64,000 nt of DNA from CAVWSM01 sp963798505 (GCA_963798505.1 CAWCTX010000018.1:1-64000); one strand, 5' to 3'. Shown: positions 43,203 through 52,671, numbered from the stretch's first letter. A program made the numbers and translations. The notes: generated from the sequence alone by a model not told the origin.

Positions 43203-44465
43203 GTCGCGACCGCCATGGTGTACGGAGGGAGCAGCCGCTCGGCCGCAGCCGCATAGGCATGCAGCACCCCGTCGGCGGTGCGAGACCAGCGAAACGCTGC
43301 CGCCTGCTCGAGCGCGCCAGCGCGCAGCCTCGCCCGCAGGCCTGGTTCGTCGAGCACCCGGCGCAGCGCCGCGGCGTACATCTTGGGGTCGTGGCCGGGC
43401 ACCAGAAGTCCGGAGCGCTCGTGGGCCACCGCGGTGCGCAGCCCGCCGACAGCCGCGGCGACGACGGGAATGCCGCAGGCCTGCGCCTCGAGCGCGACCA
43501 GCCCGAACGACTCGCTGCGCGACGGCACGACGACCACGTCGGCCGCGCGGTACCAGTGCACGAGGAGGGCGTGGTCGACGGGCGGCGCGAATCGTACGAC
43601 GGCGTCGAGGTCGAGCGCGGAGACCAGGTGTCGCAACCGCTGCATCCGGCCCACACCGGTGCCGCTGGGGCCGCCCACGATCGCGACATGGAGCGGCCGC
43701 CGCGGGTCCTGCGCGCGCAACGACGCGGCCGCGCGCGACAAGGACGTCGGGCGCCTTGAGCGGCTGGATGCGCCCGGCGAACAGCAGCACCTGCGCACCC
43801 ATCGGCAGGCCGAGCTCGCGGCGTGCCGCTGCCTGGTCGCCGGGGCTGAATGCCATGAGGTCGACGCCGGGATGCACGACCTGAACCCTCGCGGGGTCGG
43901 CGTCGTAGAGGTCTGCAAGTGCCATCGCCTCATCCTCGGCATTGGCGACAAGCAGGTCGGCCTCAACAGCCAGCTGATCTTCGCCGGCGATGCGGTGTTG
44001 CGGTTCGGCAGCGTCACCCGACGAACGCGTGCGGTCCTTGACCCGCGCCAGCGTGTGTGCCGAGTGCACCAGCGGGATGCCCCAGTGGCGTCGCACGACA
44101 AGCCCGGCCTGGCCCGACAGCCAGTAGTGCGAGTGCAGCACGTCGTAGTAGCGCGGACCCTGCGTCGCCTCTACGCGCATCACCGCCGCAGCGAACTCGC
44201 AGATGCGCGCTTGCAGATCGCCCTTGTCGATGGTGCCGTACGGCCCGGCCAGCACGTGCCTGACCAGCACCCCAGACGGAAGCCGCACGACCGCGGGCTG
44301 GTGGCGCGACACGCGCCGGGTGAACACCTCGACCGCGATGCCGCGAGCAGCAAGCTCGCGCGCGAGCTCACTCACGTAGACGTTCATCCCGCCCGCATCG
44401 CCAGAGCCCGGCGCGTCCAGCGGCGAGGTGTGCATGCTGAGCATCGCGACGCGGCGGGGAGTCAT
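43199..44465 (-). pseudogene. mshA: D-inositol-3-phosphate glycosyltransferase, one frameshift near 43740
   Basis: MshA joins GlcNAc to inositol phosphate in the first step of mycothiol biosynthesis. The GT4-type protein shows MLSMHTSPLDAPGSGDAGGM, LHSHYWLSGQAGLVV, VHPGVDLMAFSPGD, then after a frame shift VAIVGGPSGTG, VVVPSRSESFGLVALEAQAC and GGLRTAVAHERSGLLV. The shift is in the middle of a G+C-rich run, and repair gives about 420 residues, the normal length. The mshA-ybjN-like pair matches mycobacterial order. It is divergent from the ArsR-like gene (upstream by 13 bases). Confidence 0.9.
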
Positions 44466-44478
44466 CGTGCTCAGCCTG

Positions 44479-45081
44479 TCAGGTGACTCTCGGCGTCAGG
44501 AATATCGCCGCGTCGACCAGCCGCGCCTCACCAACCGGCTCGTCCTCGCGCGTGCGGTGCAGGAACGGGTGGATGAGCTCGTCGATCGCGAGCCGCAGCC
44601 GGTTGAGCTCGTCCTCCGTCAGCCGGAGCACGTGCTGGCTGACCCAGGCGGCGCTGACCCACTCGACGGGCTGGTCCACGGCGTACTTCAGGAACCGCTC
44701 GACGTGGGCGGCGGCCGTACCCATGACGCCGCCGACCAGCCGCAGGTAGGCCCCCCGCGTCAGGTGGGAGTGCTCGTCAAGCTCGAAGGTGAACTCGTAA
44801 GCGGTGGCGCGCCACTCGTGCTCGCGCGCGTCGGCCCGCGGGGCCGCGGAGACCACGAACCCGTACTTGGAAAGGTGCCGCAGGTGGTAGCTGCACGCGT
44901 TGGGCGTGAGGCCGGTGAGCTGCGCGCACTCGGTCGCGGTCGCCGGGCCCTCGGTGGTGAGGCGGATGAGCATCTGCAGCCGTGCCGGGTGGGCGAGCGC
45001 GCGAATCGCGCGGGTGTCCGTCACGACACGCCGGTCGGCGGGTCGTTCGTCGGGTGCAGTCGGCGGGCTGAGCGGCAGCAT
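44479..45081 (-). CDS. ArsR-type winged-helix regulator
   Basis: The 200-residue regulator has a winged helix (residues about 25-85: IRALAHPARLQMLIRLTTEG, LTGLTPNACSYHLRHLSKYG) followed by a helical C-terminal extension. ATG at 45081 lies only 6 bases after a TACACT -10-like element (45093-45088), so the transcript is probably leaderless. It ends just before mshA on the same strand. Effector and targets are unknown. Confidence 0.85.
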   Translation of the reverse strand: MLPLSPPTAPDERPADRRVVTDTRAIRALAHPARLQMLIRLTTEGPATATECAQLTGLTPNACSYHLRHLSKYGFVVSAAPRADAREHEWRATAYEFTFELDEHSHLTRGAYLRLVGGVMGTAAAHVERFLKYAVDQPVEWVSAAWVSQHVLRLTEDELNRLRLAIDELIHPFLHRTREDEPVGEARLVDAAIFLTPRVT

Positions 45082-45217
45082 GCCGAAAGTGTAGGGGAGA
45101 AGATCACTTGTACGGGTTCGCGGATTATGTACTGGCTTCTTTGCATTTCCGGTCGACGCCCGCCGGCCTGCCCAGGCGTGGCGGGTCGGACTCCGGCATC
45201 CGCCGTAGGCTCCATCC

Positions 45218-45736
45218 GTGATCGACATCACCTTCGTCAAGGGGGACATCACTCGGCAAGAGGTCGATGCGGTGGTCAACGCGGCCAACTCCGCGATGCG
45301 CGGCGGCGGGGGCGTCGACGGCGCGATCCACCGTCGTGGCGGGCCGGCGATCCTCGAGGACTGCATCCGCCGTTTTCCTGGCGGGCTCGAGACCGGCCGG
45401 GCGGGCTGGACCATCGGGGGCGACCTGCCGGCTCGGTGGGTGATCCACGTGGTCGGCCCCAACTTCCTCGCCGGTCAGCGCGACCCGGGCTTGCTGGCCT
45501 CGTGTTATCGGGAGGCGCTGGCCGTCGCCGACGAGCTCGGCGTACGCACGATGGCGCTGCCCGCGGTATCGGCGGGCATCTACGGGTGGCCGCTCCACGA
45601 CGCCGCCCGGATCGCTATGACCACCGTCGCGCAGACACCGAGCGAGGTTGCTGAGGCGCGTTTCGTGCTCTTCTCGGATGACACGTACGACGCCTTCGTC
45701 GGCGCCGCCCGGGACGCCGGGCTGCCGGTGAACTGA
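45218..45736 (+). CDS. Macrodomain protein (O-acetyl-ADP-ribose deacetylase-like)
   Basis: The 172-residue macrodomain has IDITFVKGDITRQEVDAVVN, AANSAMRGGGGVDGAIHRRG, GWTIGGDLPARWVIHVVGPN, and LPAVSAGIYGWPLHDAARIA. These form the ADP-ribose pocket with the MacroD-type glycine-rich loop. It likely removes ADP-ribose-type groups or hydrolyses O-acetyl-ADP-ribose. The start is GTG. It converges on the AlaX-like gene 8 bases away. Confidence 0.92.
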   Translation: MIDITFVKGDITRQEVDAVVNAANSAMRGGGGVDGAIHRRGGPAILEDCIRRFPGGLETGRAGWTIGGDLPARWVIHVVGPNFLAGQRDPGLLASCYREALAVADELGVRTMALPAVSAGIYGWPLHDAARIAMTTVAQTPSEVAEARFVLFSDDTYDAFVGAARDAGLPVN

Positions 45737-45744
45737 CCGCGAGC

Positions 45745-46485
45745 TCAGTCGGTCACGCGGATGCGGACCCGGCGGAACGACTTCCCCTTGTTCTCGATCT
45801 TGGCGACCTCGATGCGGCCGATCTGACGCGTCGAGGCGACGTGGGTGCCGCCGTCGGCCTGCAGGTCGAGACCGTCGATGTCGACGATGCGCACGACCTC
45901 GATGTCGGGCGGCAGGAGATCGGTGGCAGTGCGCAACAGCGTCGGGATGGCGTACGCCTCTTCGCGTGGCAGCACCGACACCGCGATGGCGCGATCGGCC
46001 TGGACCTCGACGTTGCACGCATCGGTCAACGACTGCTTGAAGCCGGGCGGCACCTCCGGCAGCGGGAAGTCCAGCCGACCCTCGCCGGGCTCCATGGCGC
46101 TGCTGGTCATGAGGACGCCGATCTCCCGGAACAGCACACCACCGAGCAGGTGCAAGGCCGAGTGGGTCCGCATCAGGACCGAGCGGCGCTCATCGTCGAG
46201 CGCACCACGCACCGCCGTGCCGGGCGGTGGCAGCGGGTCGTCGTCGTGCGGCACGAGCCACAGGTCGTCCCGCTTGCGGGCTCCGACGATGCGGGTCTGC
46301 ACGCCGCCCCAGATCAGCACCCCTTCGTCCGGCGGCTGCCCGCCGCCGCCGGGGTAGAAGGCCGACCGGTCGAGGACGATGCCCTGCTCCGGGTCGGCCG
46401 CGAGCACCGTCGCGTCCCAGGTGCGCAGCGTCTGGTCGTCGAGCTCGAGGCGGTGGGTGCGGCCGTGCAGGTCGTGGGCGCTCAT
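45745..46485 (-). CDS. Alanyl-tRNA editing protein (AlaX-like)
   Basis: The protein hydrolyses mischarged Ser- or Gly-tRNA-Ala. The 246-residue product has an N-terminal beta-barrel-like region (DRSAFYPGGGGQPPDEGVLI) and the editing site: RTHSALHLLGGVLF with HxxxH, and DLQADGGTHVASTRQIG with the third metal-binding residues. This is AlaX-M/L length, lacking a synthetase domain. Its stop is 8 bases from the convergent macrodomain gene. It overlaps the hydrolase gene by 4 bases. Confidence 0.9.
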   Translation of the reverse strand: MSAHDLHGRTHRLELDDQTLRTWDATVLAADPEQGIVLDRSAFYPGGGGQPPDEGVLIWGGVQTRIVGARKRDDLWLVPHDDDPLPPPGTAVRGALDDERRSVLMRTHSALHLLGGVLFREIGVLMTSSAMEPGEGRLDFPLPEVPPGFKQSLTDACNVEVQADRAIAVSVLPREEAYAIPTLLRTATDLLPPDIEVVRIVDIDGLDLQADGGTHVASTRQIGRIEVAKIENKGKSFRRVRIRVTD

Positions 46486-47213
46486 GCGTGATTCCCCTCT
46501 GGTGCAAGAAAGCTGGAGACGAGCTCGCGGACGTGCGACCGGTGCGCCCAGAGCAGCCCGCCGGGTGGCAGAACCTCGAGTCTGGCGTGCGGCAGCCGCT
46601 CGGCCAAGGCTCGCGCGGTCGACTCCGGGTGCACGGGGTCGCCCTGCTGCGCCAGGACGAGGACGGGAACGTCGACCCTGGCAAGGCGGTCGGCATCCGG
46701 CAGGGCCACGTCCGGCGCGAGGGCGCGCAGGGTGTCAGCGACCGCCCATCCCCGCAGAGTGGCAGCCTGTGACGACGCCCAGCGCTGCAACTCACGCGAG
46801 TCCGAAGCGCCCGTCTCCCGGGCGATCAGGCTCGCGGCCTGGTCTGATTCGAGCCCGTCTGCCAACGCGGTGAGGCGAGCAACCGAAGGCTGCGCGGGCA
46901 GCGCAAGGACGGCCCTGGTGAGCAGTCCCGGGTCATCGACAAGCAGGCGGGCCACGACCGCTGCGCCCAGTGACACGCCGAGCGCCTGCGTGGCCGCGAC
47001 CTCGTCCGCGGCGTCACGGACGAGTCGGGTGAAGGCGCCGTAGGACGGATGGGCGACGGGCCGCGACAGCCCATACCCAGGCAGGTGCAGGAAGACGCGG
47101 GTGCCGGCCACACCGCTGCCGAAGGGCCTGGTCGTCGCGATCGAGCCGGTCGCGCCGTGCACGAACAGGGTGACAGGTTTGCCTCGGCCGGTGGTGACGT
47201 GCTCGAGGGTCAC
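46482..47213 (-). CDS. Alpha/beta hydrolase
   Basis: The 243-residue hydrolase has the oxyanion-type segment VTLFVHGATGSIATTRPF, nucleophile Ser in GVSLGAAVVARLL, an acidic residue in VLVLAQQGDPVHPESTA, and His in WAHRSHVRELV. No signal peptide is present. Substrate unknown. It overlaps DUF2516 and AlaX genes at its two ends (ATGA), suggesting a three-gene unit. Confidence 0.88.
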   Translation of the reverse strand: MTLEHVTTGRGKPVTLFVHGATGSIATTRPFGSGVAGTRVFLHLPGYGLSRPVAHPSYGAFTRLVRDAADEVAATQALGVSLGAAVVARLLVDDPGLLTRAVLALPAQPSVARLTALADGLESDQAASLIARETGASDSRELQRWASSQAATLRGWAVADTLRALAPDVALPDADRLARVDVPVLVLAQQGDPVHPESTARALAERLPHARLEVLPPGGLLWAHRSHVRELVSSFLAPEGNHA

Positions 47214-47536
47214 CAGGGGCCGTACGGGCCTATCTGTCCGCCGCGCCCGCGGCCGCCTTCGACCTGCGCGACGGCGGGTCGGACGTCGACCAGATAAACG
47301 ATCGCGGCGGCGACGCCAGCGAGGTTAAGGAAATTGAGCGGGTAGAGAATGACGATCTGAACGACGAGCGCGAACCCGAGGATTGCGCCCCAGATCGGCT
47401 TGCTCAGCTTCCCAGCAGCAGGGTAGGCGTCGGTGCGGTGCCGCAGGGCGTCTACCAGTGCCCAGATCTTGACAACGAGCGCGAGAACCAGCAGCCCGAG
47501 GGTGAGAAGGTTCTGGATTCCGCCGAAGAACTCCAC
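47210..47536 (-). CDS. DUF2516 membrane protein
   Basis: This product of 108 residues has two or three membrane helices (GIQNLLTLGLLVLALVVKIW, GAILGFALVVQIVILYPLNF, AAIVYLVDVRPAVAQVEGG) and a Gly/Arg-rich C-terminus. It matches the small actinobacterial DUF2516 family of unknown function. GTG at 47536 is preferred over 47554. It precedes the hydrolase with a 4-base overlap. Confidence 0.82.
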   Translation of the reverse strand: MEFFGGIQNLLTLGLLVLALVVKIWALVDALRHRTDAYPAAGKLSKPIWGAILGFALVVQIVILYPLNFLNLAGVAAAIVYLVDVRPAVAQVEGGRGRGGQIGPYGPW

Positions 47537-47612
47537 GCCGTCCAGCGTACGCAACTGGTCGCGTTTGCGTCAGACCACGGCCGGGGCGAATCGGGATGGA
47601 CCTCCGGAGCGC

Positions 47613-48569
47613 TCATCGGGGGCTCGGTTGGAGGGTCGGCCGGATGACCCCGACCCGCTCGCCCCCGCCGAGCACGTGGTGCCGCCCGACCTCGTCCAGC
47701 ACGGGCTCGGTCACACCCATCGAGCGCAGCACAGCCACTGCCAGCACGGGCACCACACGCTGCGCCCCGTCGGCCACCTTGAGGGCGAAGGCGCGACCGT
47801 CCGGCAGCGCGGCGGCGAACACGCCTTCGGCACCGCCCTTGGCGACCAGGCCCGGGACGCCGCGGATGAGCCGCGCCTCGTGGTGGCGGCTGCCGCTGGT
47901 CCACACCGGGTGCGACCGGATCGCGTCGACCACCCGCGCGGCCGGGCTGCCGGCGGGCGAGCGCACCAACGCACGGAAGGCGGTCGCCAAGCCGACCGGC
48001 GACGTGGCCAGTGCCGGAGCCCCGCAGCCGTCGACAGCCACGTGGGCGACCGGGTTGCCGGTGAGCTCGGTGAACGTCTGTGCGATCGCCTGCTGCAGCG
48101 GGTGCCGCGGGTCGCGGTAGGAGTCGAGTGGCCAGCCGTTGACACCGCAGGTGGCGAGCATTGCGGCGTGCTTCCCGGAGCAGTTCATGGCGATCCTGCT
48201 CGGTACGCACCCCCTGCTCAGGTGGGCCAGCCTGGCCTGCTCGTCGAGTGGGAGCGCCGGCGGCGTTTGCAGGGCTGTCTCATCCAGCCCGGCACCGGCG
48301 AGGATCCGCCGGACGCCGGCAAGGTGGAATTCCTCGCCGCCATGGCTGCCTGCCGCGAGGGCCAGCAGCTCGCCGTCGAGGTCGAGCCCCACATGCAACA
48401 TCGCCGTCAGCTGGATCGGCTTGTTGCTCGATCTCGGCAGAATCGGCGCCAAGGGGTCGCCGACCGCGTACGCGAGCGACCCGTCTGCCGCGAGCACGGC
48501 CACGGTGCCGAAGTGCTGACCCTCGACGAACCCGGATCGGACCACTTCTGCCACCAGCTCGTACGTCAC
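47613..48569 (-). CDS. L-asparaginase II-type protein
   Basis: This 318-residue protein belongs to the asparaginase II family of actinobacteria and Rhizobium ansA-like type. It shows VRSGFVEGQHFGTVAVLAAD, PRSSNKPIQLTAMLHVGLDL, SRIAMNCSGKHAAMLATC and VAVDGCGAPALATSPVGLA, the conserved elements of the family. It should convert asparagine to aspartate and ammonia in the cytoplasm. It is divergent from dtd, with 44 bases between, and stands before DUF2516 on the same strand. Confidence 0.9.
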   Translation of the reverse strand: MTYELVAEVVRSGFVEGQHFGTVAVLAADGSLAYAVGDPLAPILPRSSNKPIQLTAMLHVGLDLDGELLALAAGSHGGEEFHLAGVRRILAGAGLDETALQTPPALPLDEQARLAHLSRGCVPSRIAMNCSGKHAAMLATCGVNGWPLDSYRDPRHPLQQAIAQTFTELTGNPVAHVAVDGCGAPALATSPVGLATAFRALVRSPAGSPAARVVDAIRSHPVWTSGSRHHEARLIRGVPGLVAKGGAEGVFAAALPDGRAFALKVADGAQRVVPVLAVAVLRSMGVTEPVLDEVGRHHVLGGGERVGVIRPTLQPSPR

Positions 48570-48613
48570 GAGCGCGGAGCCTACGGGGCGGCGGGCTGGC
48601 AGGATCGGTCGCC

Positions 48614-49039
48614 ATGCGAGCAGTCGTGCAGCGCGTCGCCTCGGCCGCGGTGGCGGTCGACGGACAGGTCGTCGGCGCCATCGACCGGCCTGGCCTGCTG
48701 GTGCTGGTCGGCGTCACGCACGACGACACCACGGCGCGAGCCGAGCGGCTGGCCCGCAAGGTGTGGGAGCTGCGCATCCTCGAGGGTGAGAAGTCGTGCT
48801 CGGACATCGGGGCGCCGCTGCTGGTGGTCAGCCAGTTCACGCTGTACGCCGACCTGCGCAAGGGTCGCCGCCCGTCGTGGTCACCGGCCGCGCCTGGACC
48901 GGTCGCCGAGCCGCTGGTCGAGGCCGTGGTCGCGGCGCTGCGGTCGTACGGCGCTGAGGTCGCGACCGGGGTCTTCGGCGCGATGATGCAGGTATCCCTG
49001 GTCAACGACGGCCCGGTCACCCTCGTGATCGACACCTGA
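48614..49039 (+). CDS. dtd: D-aminoacyl-tRNA deacylase
   Basis: Dtd removes D-amino acids from tRNA. The 141-residue protein starts MRAVVQRVASAAVAVDGQVV and has the SQFTLYADLRKGRRPSW cross-subunit motif and MQVSLVNDGPVTLVIDT with the Gly-Pro pair. Its length is typical. It converges on the DUF3180 gene. Confidence 0.97.
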   Translation: MRAVVQRVASAAVAVDGQVVGAIDRPGLLVLVGVTHDDTTARAERLARKVWELRILEGEKSCSDIGAPLLVVSQFTLYADLRKGRRPSWSPAAPGPVAEPLVEAVVAALRSYGAEVATGVFGAMMQVSLVNDGPVTLVIDT

Positions 49040-49051
49040 TTGGCCGCGCGG

Positions 49052-49561
49052 CTAGTCGGGGCGTGTCGCGTCGTTGTCCCACGAGGGCGGCGGACGGTCG
49101 CCGTCGCCGTCGCCGTCGATCGGCGGGACGCGGCAGGCCTTCTCCAGCCGCAGCGCCGCCACCGTGGTCGCAAGCGCACCGAGGCAGGTGGCCGCGACGA
49201 TCAGGATGCGCCGCTGCCCCGCGCTGGACTCGGTCGCCTCGAGCGCGACCAGCCCGAAGCCCGCATAGCCGCCGAGCGCGAACGCGCCGAACACGGCCGC
49301 GGCCTTGGCCAGCGCGAGGAGGCGGGCAACCATGAGCGCGTCCAGGCGCTGGTCGTACCGCCGCTCCTTCACCCACCCCCCCACCGCACGCGCCGCCACG
49401 AGCAGGCCCCCGGCCAGCACCACGAACAACGTCGGCGACACGGCCGACAGCTGCGGCAGCCCGGTGGAGGTGAACCCGTCGAGCACTCGCGCGAGCAGGT
49501 AGCCGACGACCAGGCCGACGACGCCGGCGACCACGAGCGAGCGAATGCGGGTAGGGCCCAT
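49052..49561 (-). CDS. DUF3180 membrane protein
   Basis: The 169-residue protein has four membrane helices (RSLVVAGVVGLVVGYLLARV, PTLFVVLAGGLLVAARAVGG, KAAAVFGAFALGGYAGFGLV, ILIVAATCLGALATTVAALR) and a charged Asp/Gly-rich tail. It fits actinobacterial DUF3180, which usually follows folK as here. Its function is unknown. GTG/ATG choice is not in doubt, since ATG at 49561 lies right after the folK end. Confidence 0.9.
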   Translation of the reverse strand: MGPTRIRSLVVAGVVGLVVGYLLARVLDGFTSTGLPQLSAVSPTLFVVLAGGLLVAARAVGGWVKERRYDQRLDALMVARLLALAKAAAVFGAFALGGYAGFGLVALEATESSAGQRRILIVAATCLGALATTVAALRLEKACRVPPIDGDGDGDRPPPSWDNDATRPD

Positions 49562-49579
49562 GGGTGTCAGCCCGGGACG

Positions 49580-50146
49580 CTAGAGGGGCAGGTCGAGCCG
49601 CACATCATCGACCCGTCGCACGCCCTGCGTCGAGGTGGCCGCGGCCAGGTCGCTGACGCGCCCCAGGCCCGGCACCTCGAAGCCGGGGTCGACCTCGGCC
49701 CACGGGACCAGCACGAAGGCCCGCTCGGCAAGCCGCGGATGCGGGACCTGCAGATCGTCGTCGCCAACGACCTTGTCACCGAGGGCGAGCACGTCGATGT
49801 CGAGTGTCCGGGGACCCCAGACGACGTCGCGGGTGCGGCCGTAGGCATCCTCGACCGCGTGCGCGCGCTCGAGCAGAGTGCGCGCCGACAGCGAGGTCTC
49901 GACGACGAGAACGGCATTGAGGAAGGCCGGCTGCTCCGGACCTCCGACGGGATCGGTCTCGTAGACGCCCGAAACGCCCACCGCCGAGATCTCCGGTGAC
50001 TCCGTGAGCGAGTCGACCGCCCCCTGGAGAAAGTCGAGCCGGTCACCAAGGTTGCTGCCGAGCGCGAGCGCGGCTCGCCGGATGGGTGCGAGCTCGCCGG
50101 TCAGGGTGTCGGCGTCGAACTCGAGCGGATGGGGGAGGCTGGTCAC
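49580..50146 (-). CDS. folK: 2-amino-4-hydroxy-6-hydroxymethyldihydropteridine pyrophosphokinase
   Basis: FolK transfers pyrophosphate to the pterin in folate synthesis. The 188-residue protein has AALALGSNLGDRLDFLQGAV, YETDPVGGPEQPAFLNAVLV and the catalytic RTLDIDVLALGD segment with the acidic pair, then HPRLAERAFVLVPWAEVDP. It overlaps folB by 4 bases and is followed by DUF3180. The three form one unit. Confidence 0.95.
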   Translation of the reverse strand: MTSLPHPLEFDADTLTGELAPIRRAALALGSNLGDRLDFLQGAVDSLTESPEISAVGVSGVYETDPVGGPEQPAFLNAVLVVETSLSARTLLERAHAVEDAYGRTRDVVWGPRTLDIDVLALGDKVVGDDDLQVPHPRLAERAFVLVPWAEVDPGFEVPGLGRVSDLAAATSTQGVRRVDDVRLDLPL

Positions 50147-50505
50147 GCGCGGCTCCTGCGGATCGTCACGGATACGTCGTGGAAGGCCACCGTCACCGGC
50201 GCCTCGGGCTTGTGCACGGTCACCTCTGCGGTCTGGACCAGGGGGTCATCGAGGCAGAGATCGGCGATGCGTTGGGCGAGCGTCTCGATGAGTCGCACCG
50301 GATCTGCCTCGATGATGGCCACCACGCGCTCGGCGAGGGTGCCGTAGTCGACCGTGTCGGCAAGCTCGTCGGTCGCCGCGGCGGCCGAGGTGTCGACCTC
50401 GAGAACCACGTCGACGCGAAACGTCTGCCCACGCGCCTGCTCCTCGTCATACCACCCGTGGCGACCCTGTGCGGTCAGTCCACGAAGCGCGATGAGGTCA
50501 GGCAC
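50143..50505 (-). CDS. folB: Dihydroneopterin aldolase
   Basis: FolB splits dihydroneopterin in folate synthesis. The 120-residue protein has LRGLTAQGRHGWYDEEQARG, VDYGTLAERVVAIIEADPVR, TLAQRIADLCLDDPLVQTAE and HKPEAPVTVAFHDVSVTIRR. GTG at 50505 is chosen because the upstream codons are out of the family. The stop overlaps the folK start. FolP lies further upstream beyond the DivIVA-like and NTF2-like genes. Confidence 0.93.
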   Translation of the reverse strand: MPDLIALRGLTAQGRHGWYDEEQARGQTFRVDVVLEVDTSAAAATDELADTVDYGTLAERVVAIIEADPVRLIETLAQRIADLCLDDPLVQTAEVTVHKPEAPVTVAFHDVSVTIRRSRA

Positions 50506-50641
50506 GAGGATGACCCTAGCCGCCACCCCGGATCCATCGCTGCCCCCGGGCGCCATGAGTCAGTTCACACCTGGGGGGACGGGCTGCGCCGCCATGCACT
50601 AGCGTCCCGAGACAGGGCAACGTGAACTGCGCCGGAAGGGG

Positions 50642-51244
50642 ATGGTGGAGCTCGTGAGCGACGCCACGGTCCAGCCGGAGGAGGCTGGCGTTCTGGAACG
50701 GATACCGGACGAGGTCGAGCACGTCGTTCGGTTCGAGACCACGGTGCGGGGCTACCGCAAGCCCGATGTCGACGCGTATGTCACCCAGGCGGAAAACCGG
50801 CTGGCCTCGCTTCGGGAGAAGACCGCAAGCCTGGAGGCACGGGTCCGCGACGCCGAGTGGCGGGCCGACCAGGCCGAGCGTCAAGGGCTGAAGTGGAAGC
50901 AGAAGTTCGAGGAGCACGCTCCTCCCTTCGAGGAGCTCGGCACCCACGTCGCCAACCTCCTGCAAAATGCCGAGGAGGCCGCGGCCGCCAGCCTCAAGCA
51001 GGGCGAGGACGAGCGTGCCGCGCTTGTCAAGGAGGGCGAGGAGCAGGCAGCCGAGATCGCCGCGACAGCGGAGGCAGAGGCGCGTCGCGTCGAGGCGGAA
51101 GCCGCGGCCAAGGTGCGCGCCCTGCAGGCGGAGTTCGATCGGCTCGTCGACCGCATCGAGGCCGTCCGCGACGCGCTCGGCCCACTGCCCAGCCGGGCCG
51201 ACTCACAGCTCGCCGACCCGCTTGGCGACCCCAGGTCGATCTGA
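50642..51244 (+). CDS. DivIVA-domain coiled-coil protein
   Basis: The 200-residue protein has a DivIVA-type N-terminal segment (residues about 25-55: FETTVRGYRKPDVDAYVTQA) and a long Ala/Glu-rich coiled coil (residues 50-185). No membrane segment is present. It resembles proteins that localise to curved or polar membrane and cell-division sites in actinobacteria. It is the only plus-strand gene between folB and folP, and it converges on the NTF2-like gene 4 bases away. Confidence 0.82.
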   Translation: MVELVSDATVQPEEAGVLERIPDEVEHVVRFETTVRGYRKPDVDAYVTQAENRLASLREKTASLEARVRDAEWRADQAERQGLKWKQKFEEHAPPFEELGTHVANLLQNAEEAAAASLKQGEDERAALVKEGEEQAAEIAATAEAEARRVEAEAAAKVRALQAEFDRLVDRIEAVRDALGPLPSRADSQLADPLGDPRSI

Positions 51245-51248
51245 CCCG

Positions 51249-51671
51249 TCAGTCTGCGCTGTCGCCCGTGCCGGTCAGCACCGGCGACGCGTGATGGACG
51301 AGCAGGCGCCAGCCGCCGGTCGTACGCACGAACACGTTCGTGGCCACCGCGCGCCCGCCGGCGAACGTCGTCTCCGGCATGTCCGGGTGTGCGCTGAGCA
51401 TGTTCTCGGTGCAGGTCACCACGGCGGTGTCGCCGTGCACCGAGACCGCGACGTCGGTGAGGAAGAACTGGATATAGCTGGTGCCGGCCATGACCGCCGC
51501 GTACGACCGGAGGATCGCCGACCGACCCCGGATCGGAGACCACCCTGGGTGCACGCAGGACGCGTCGGCGCCCAGCTTTCCGTCGACCCAGACGGCGCCC
51601 AACAGGTCAAGGTCGCCGCTCTCGAAAGCCGTGTAGTGCGCGGTGTTGGCGGCCAGCACCTCCTCGCTCAT
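51249..51671 (-). CDS. NTF2-like (SnoaL-fold) protein
   Basis: The 140-residue protein has the family pattern ANTAHYTAFESGDLDLLGAV, ASCVHPGWSPIRGRSAILRS and GGWRLLVHHASPVLTG. It is a small alpha+beta barrel of unknown function. The ATG overlaps the folP stop (ATGA), so it is probably translated with folP. A similar NTF2-like gene between folP and folB is common in actinobacteria, by my recollection. Confidence 0.88.
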   Translation of the reverse strand: MSEEVLAANTAHYTAFESGDLDLLGAVWVDGKLGADASCVHPGWSPIRGRSAILRSYAAVMAGTSYIQFFLTDVAVSVHGDTAVVTCTENMLSAHPDMPETTFAGGRAVATNVFVRTTGGWRLLVHHASPVLTGTGDSAD

Positions 51672-52519
51672 CCGCGCATCCACCGGGCCGCGACCCGCAC
51701 CGCGTCGACCGTCGGCCCGACGTCGTGCACTCGGATGCACCAGGCGCCCGCGGCCGCGGCCAGCGCGGAGACGGCAGCGGTGGCCGCATCCCTCCCCGGG
51801 GGCGAGCGCAGCTCCCCGGTGTCCGGGTCGGCGAGCAGCCGACCCAGGAACGCCTTGCGGGAGGCCCCAACGAGCAGCGGGAAGCCCAGCTCGTGCAGCT
51901 CATCGAGGCGGCGCAGCAGCGTCCAGTTGTGCTCGGCCGTCTTGGCGAACCCGAGACCCGGATCGGCGGCGATGCGCTCCGGCGCGATGCCGGCCGCGAC
52001 TGCCGCGTCAAGCTGCGGTCGCAGCTCGGCGATCACATCGGCCACCACATCGTCGTAGTCGGTGTGCGACTGCATGTCGGCCGAGTGGCGGCGCCAGTGC
52101 ATGAGCACGTACGGCAGGCCGGCGTCGGCGGTCACCCGCAGGATGTCGGGGTCGGCTCGGCCGCCTGAGACGTCGTTGACGAGGCGCGCCCCGGCCGCGA
52201 TCGCGCGCGCCGCCACCGGTGCCCGCATGGTGTCGATGCTGACGGTGAGCCCGGCGCCGCTGAGCGCCTCGATCACAGGGATGACCCGCCGCAGCTCCTC
52301 GTCCTGGGACGGACGCTGAGCGCCGGGCCGGGTCGACTCGCCACCGACGTCGACGAGGTCGGCGCCCTCGTCGCGGAGGGCCAGGCCGTGCTGGATCGCG
52401 GCGTCGGGCTCGAACCAGGCACCGCCGTCAGAGAACGAGTCGGGGGTGACGTTGACGACACCCATCACCAGGGCACGGTCGAGGCTGGGCAGCCCGGCGA
52501 CGGTCCTTCTCGCGCTCAC
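51668..52519 (-). CDS. folP: Dihydropteroate synthase
   Basis: FolP condenses pABA with the pterin pyrophosphate and is the target of sulfonamides. The protein of about 283 residues has VMGVVNVTPDSFSDGG, LVDVGGESTRPGAQRP, RLVNDVSGGRADPDILRVTA, DPGLGFAKTAEHNWTLL and GASRKAFLGRLL. GTG at 52519 is preferred because the N-terminus then fits the family. It is followed by the NTF2-like gene with an ATGA overlap. Confidence 0.96.
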   Translation of the reverse strand: MSARRTVAGLPSLDRALVMGVVNVTPDSFSDGGAWFEPDAAIQHGLALRDEGADLVDVGGESTRPGAQRPSQDEELRRVIPVIEALSGAGLTVSIDTMRAPVAARAIAAGARLVNDVSGGRADPDILRVTADAGLPYVLMHWRRHSADMQSHTDYDDVVADVIAELRPQLDAAVAAGIAPERIAADPGLGFAKTAEHNWTLLRRLDELHELGFPLLVGASRKAFLGRLLADPDTGELRSPPGRDAATAAVSALAAAAGAWCIRVHDVGPTVDAVRVAARWMRG

Positions 52520-52671
52520 GCGGGAAGCCTCCCACGCCCGGTGTGACCCGCGCCGCGACACTCCGCACACGCCGTCCGGCGGGAAATCTCACGGCTACTG
52601 GAGGATTTCTACGGATCTCTTACGGCGGGTAAAGTCTGTCTCAAGAGTTTCTCCTGTCGATCGGGGTTGTG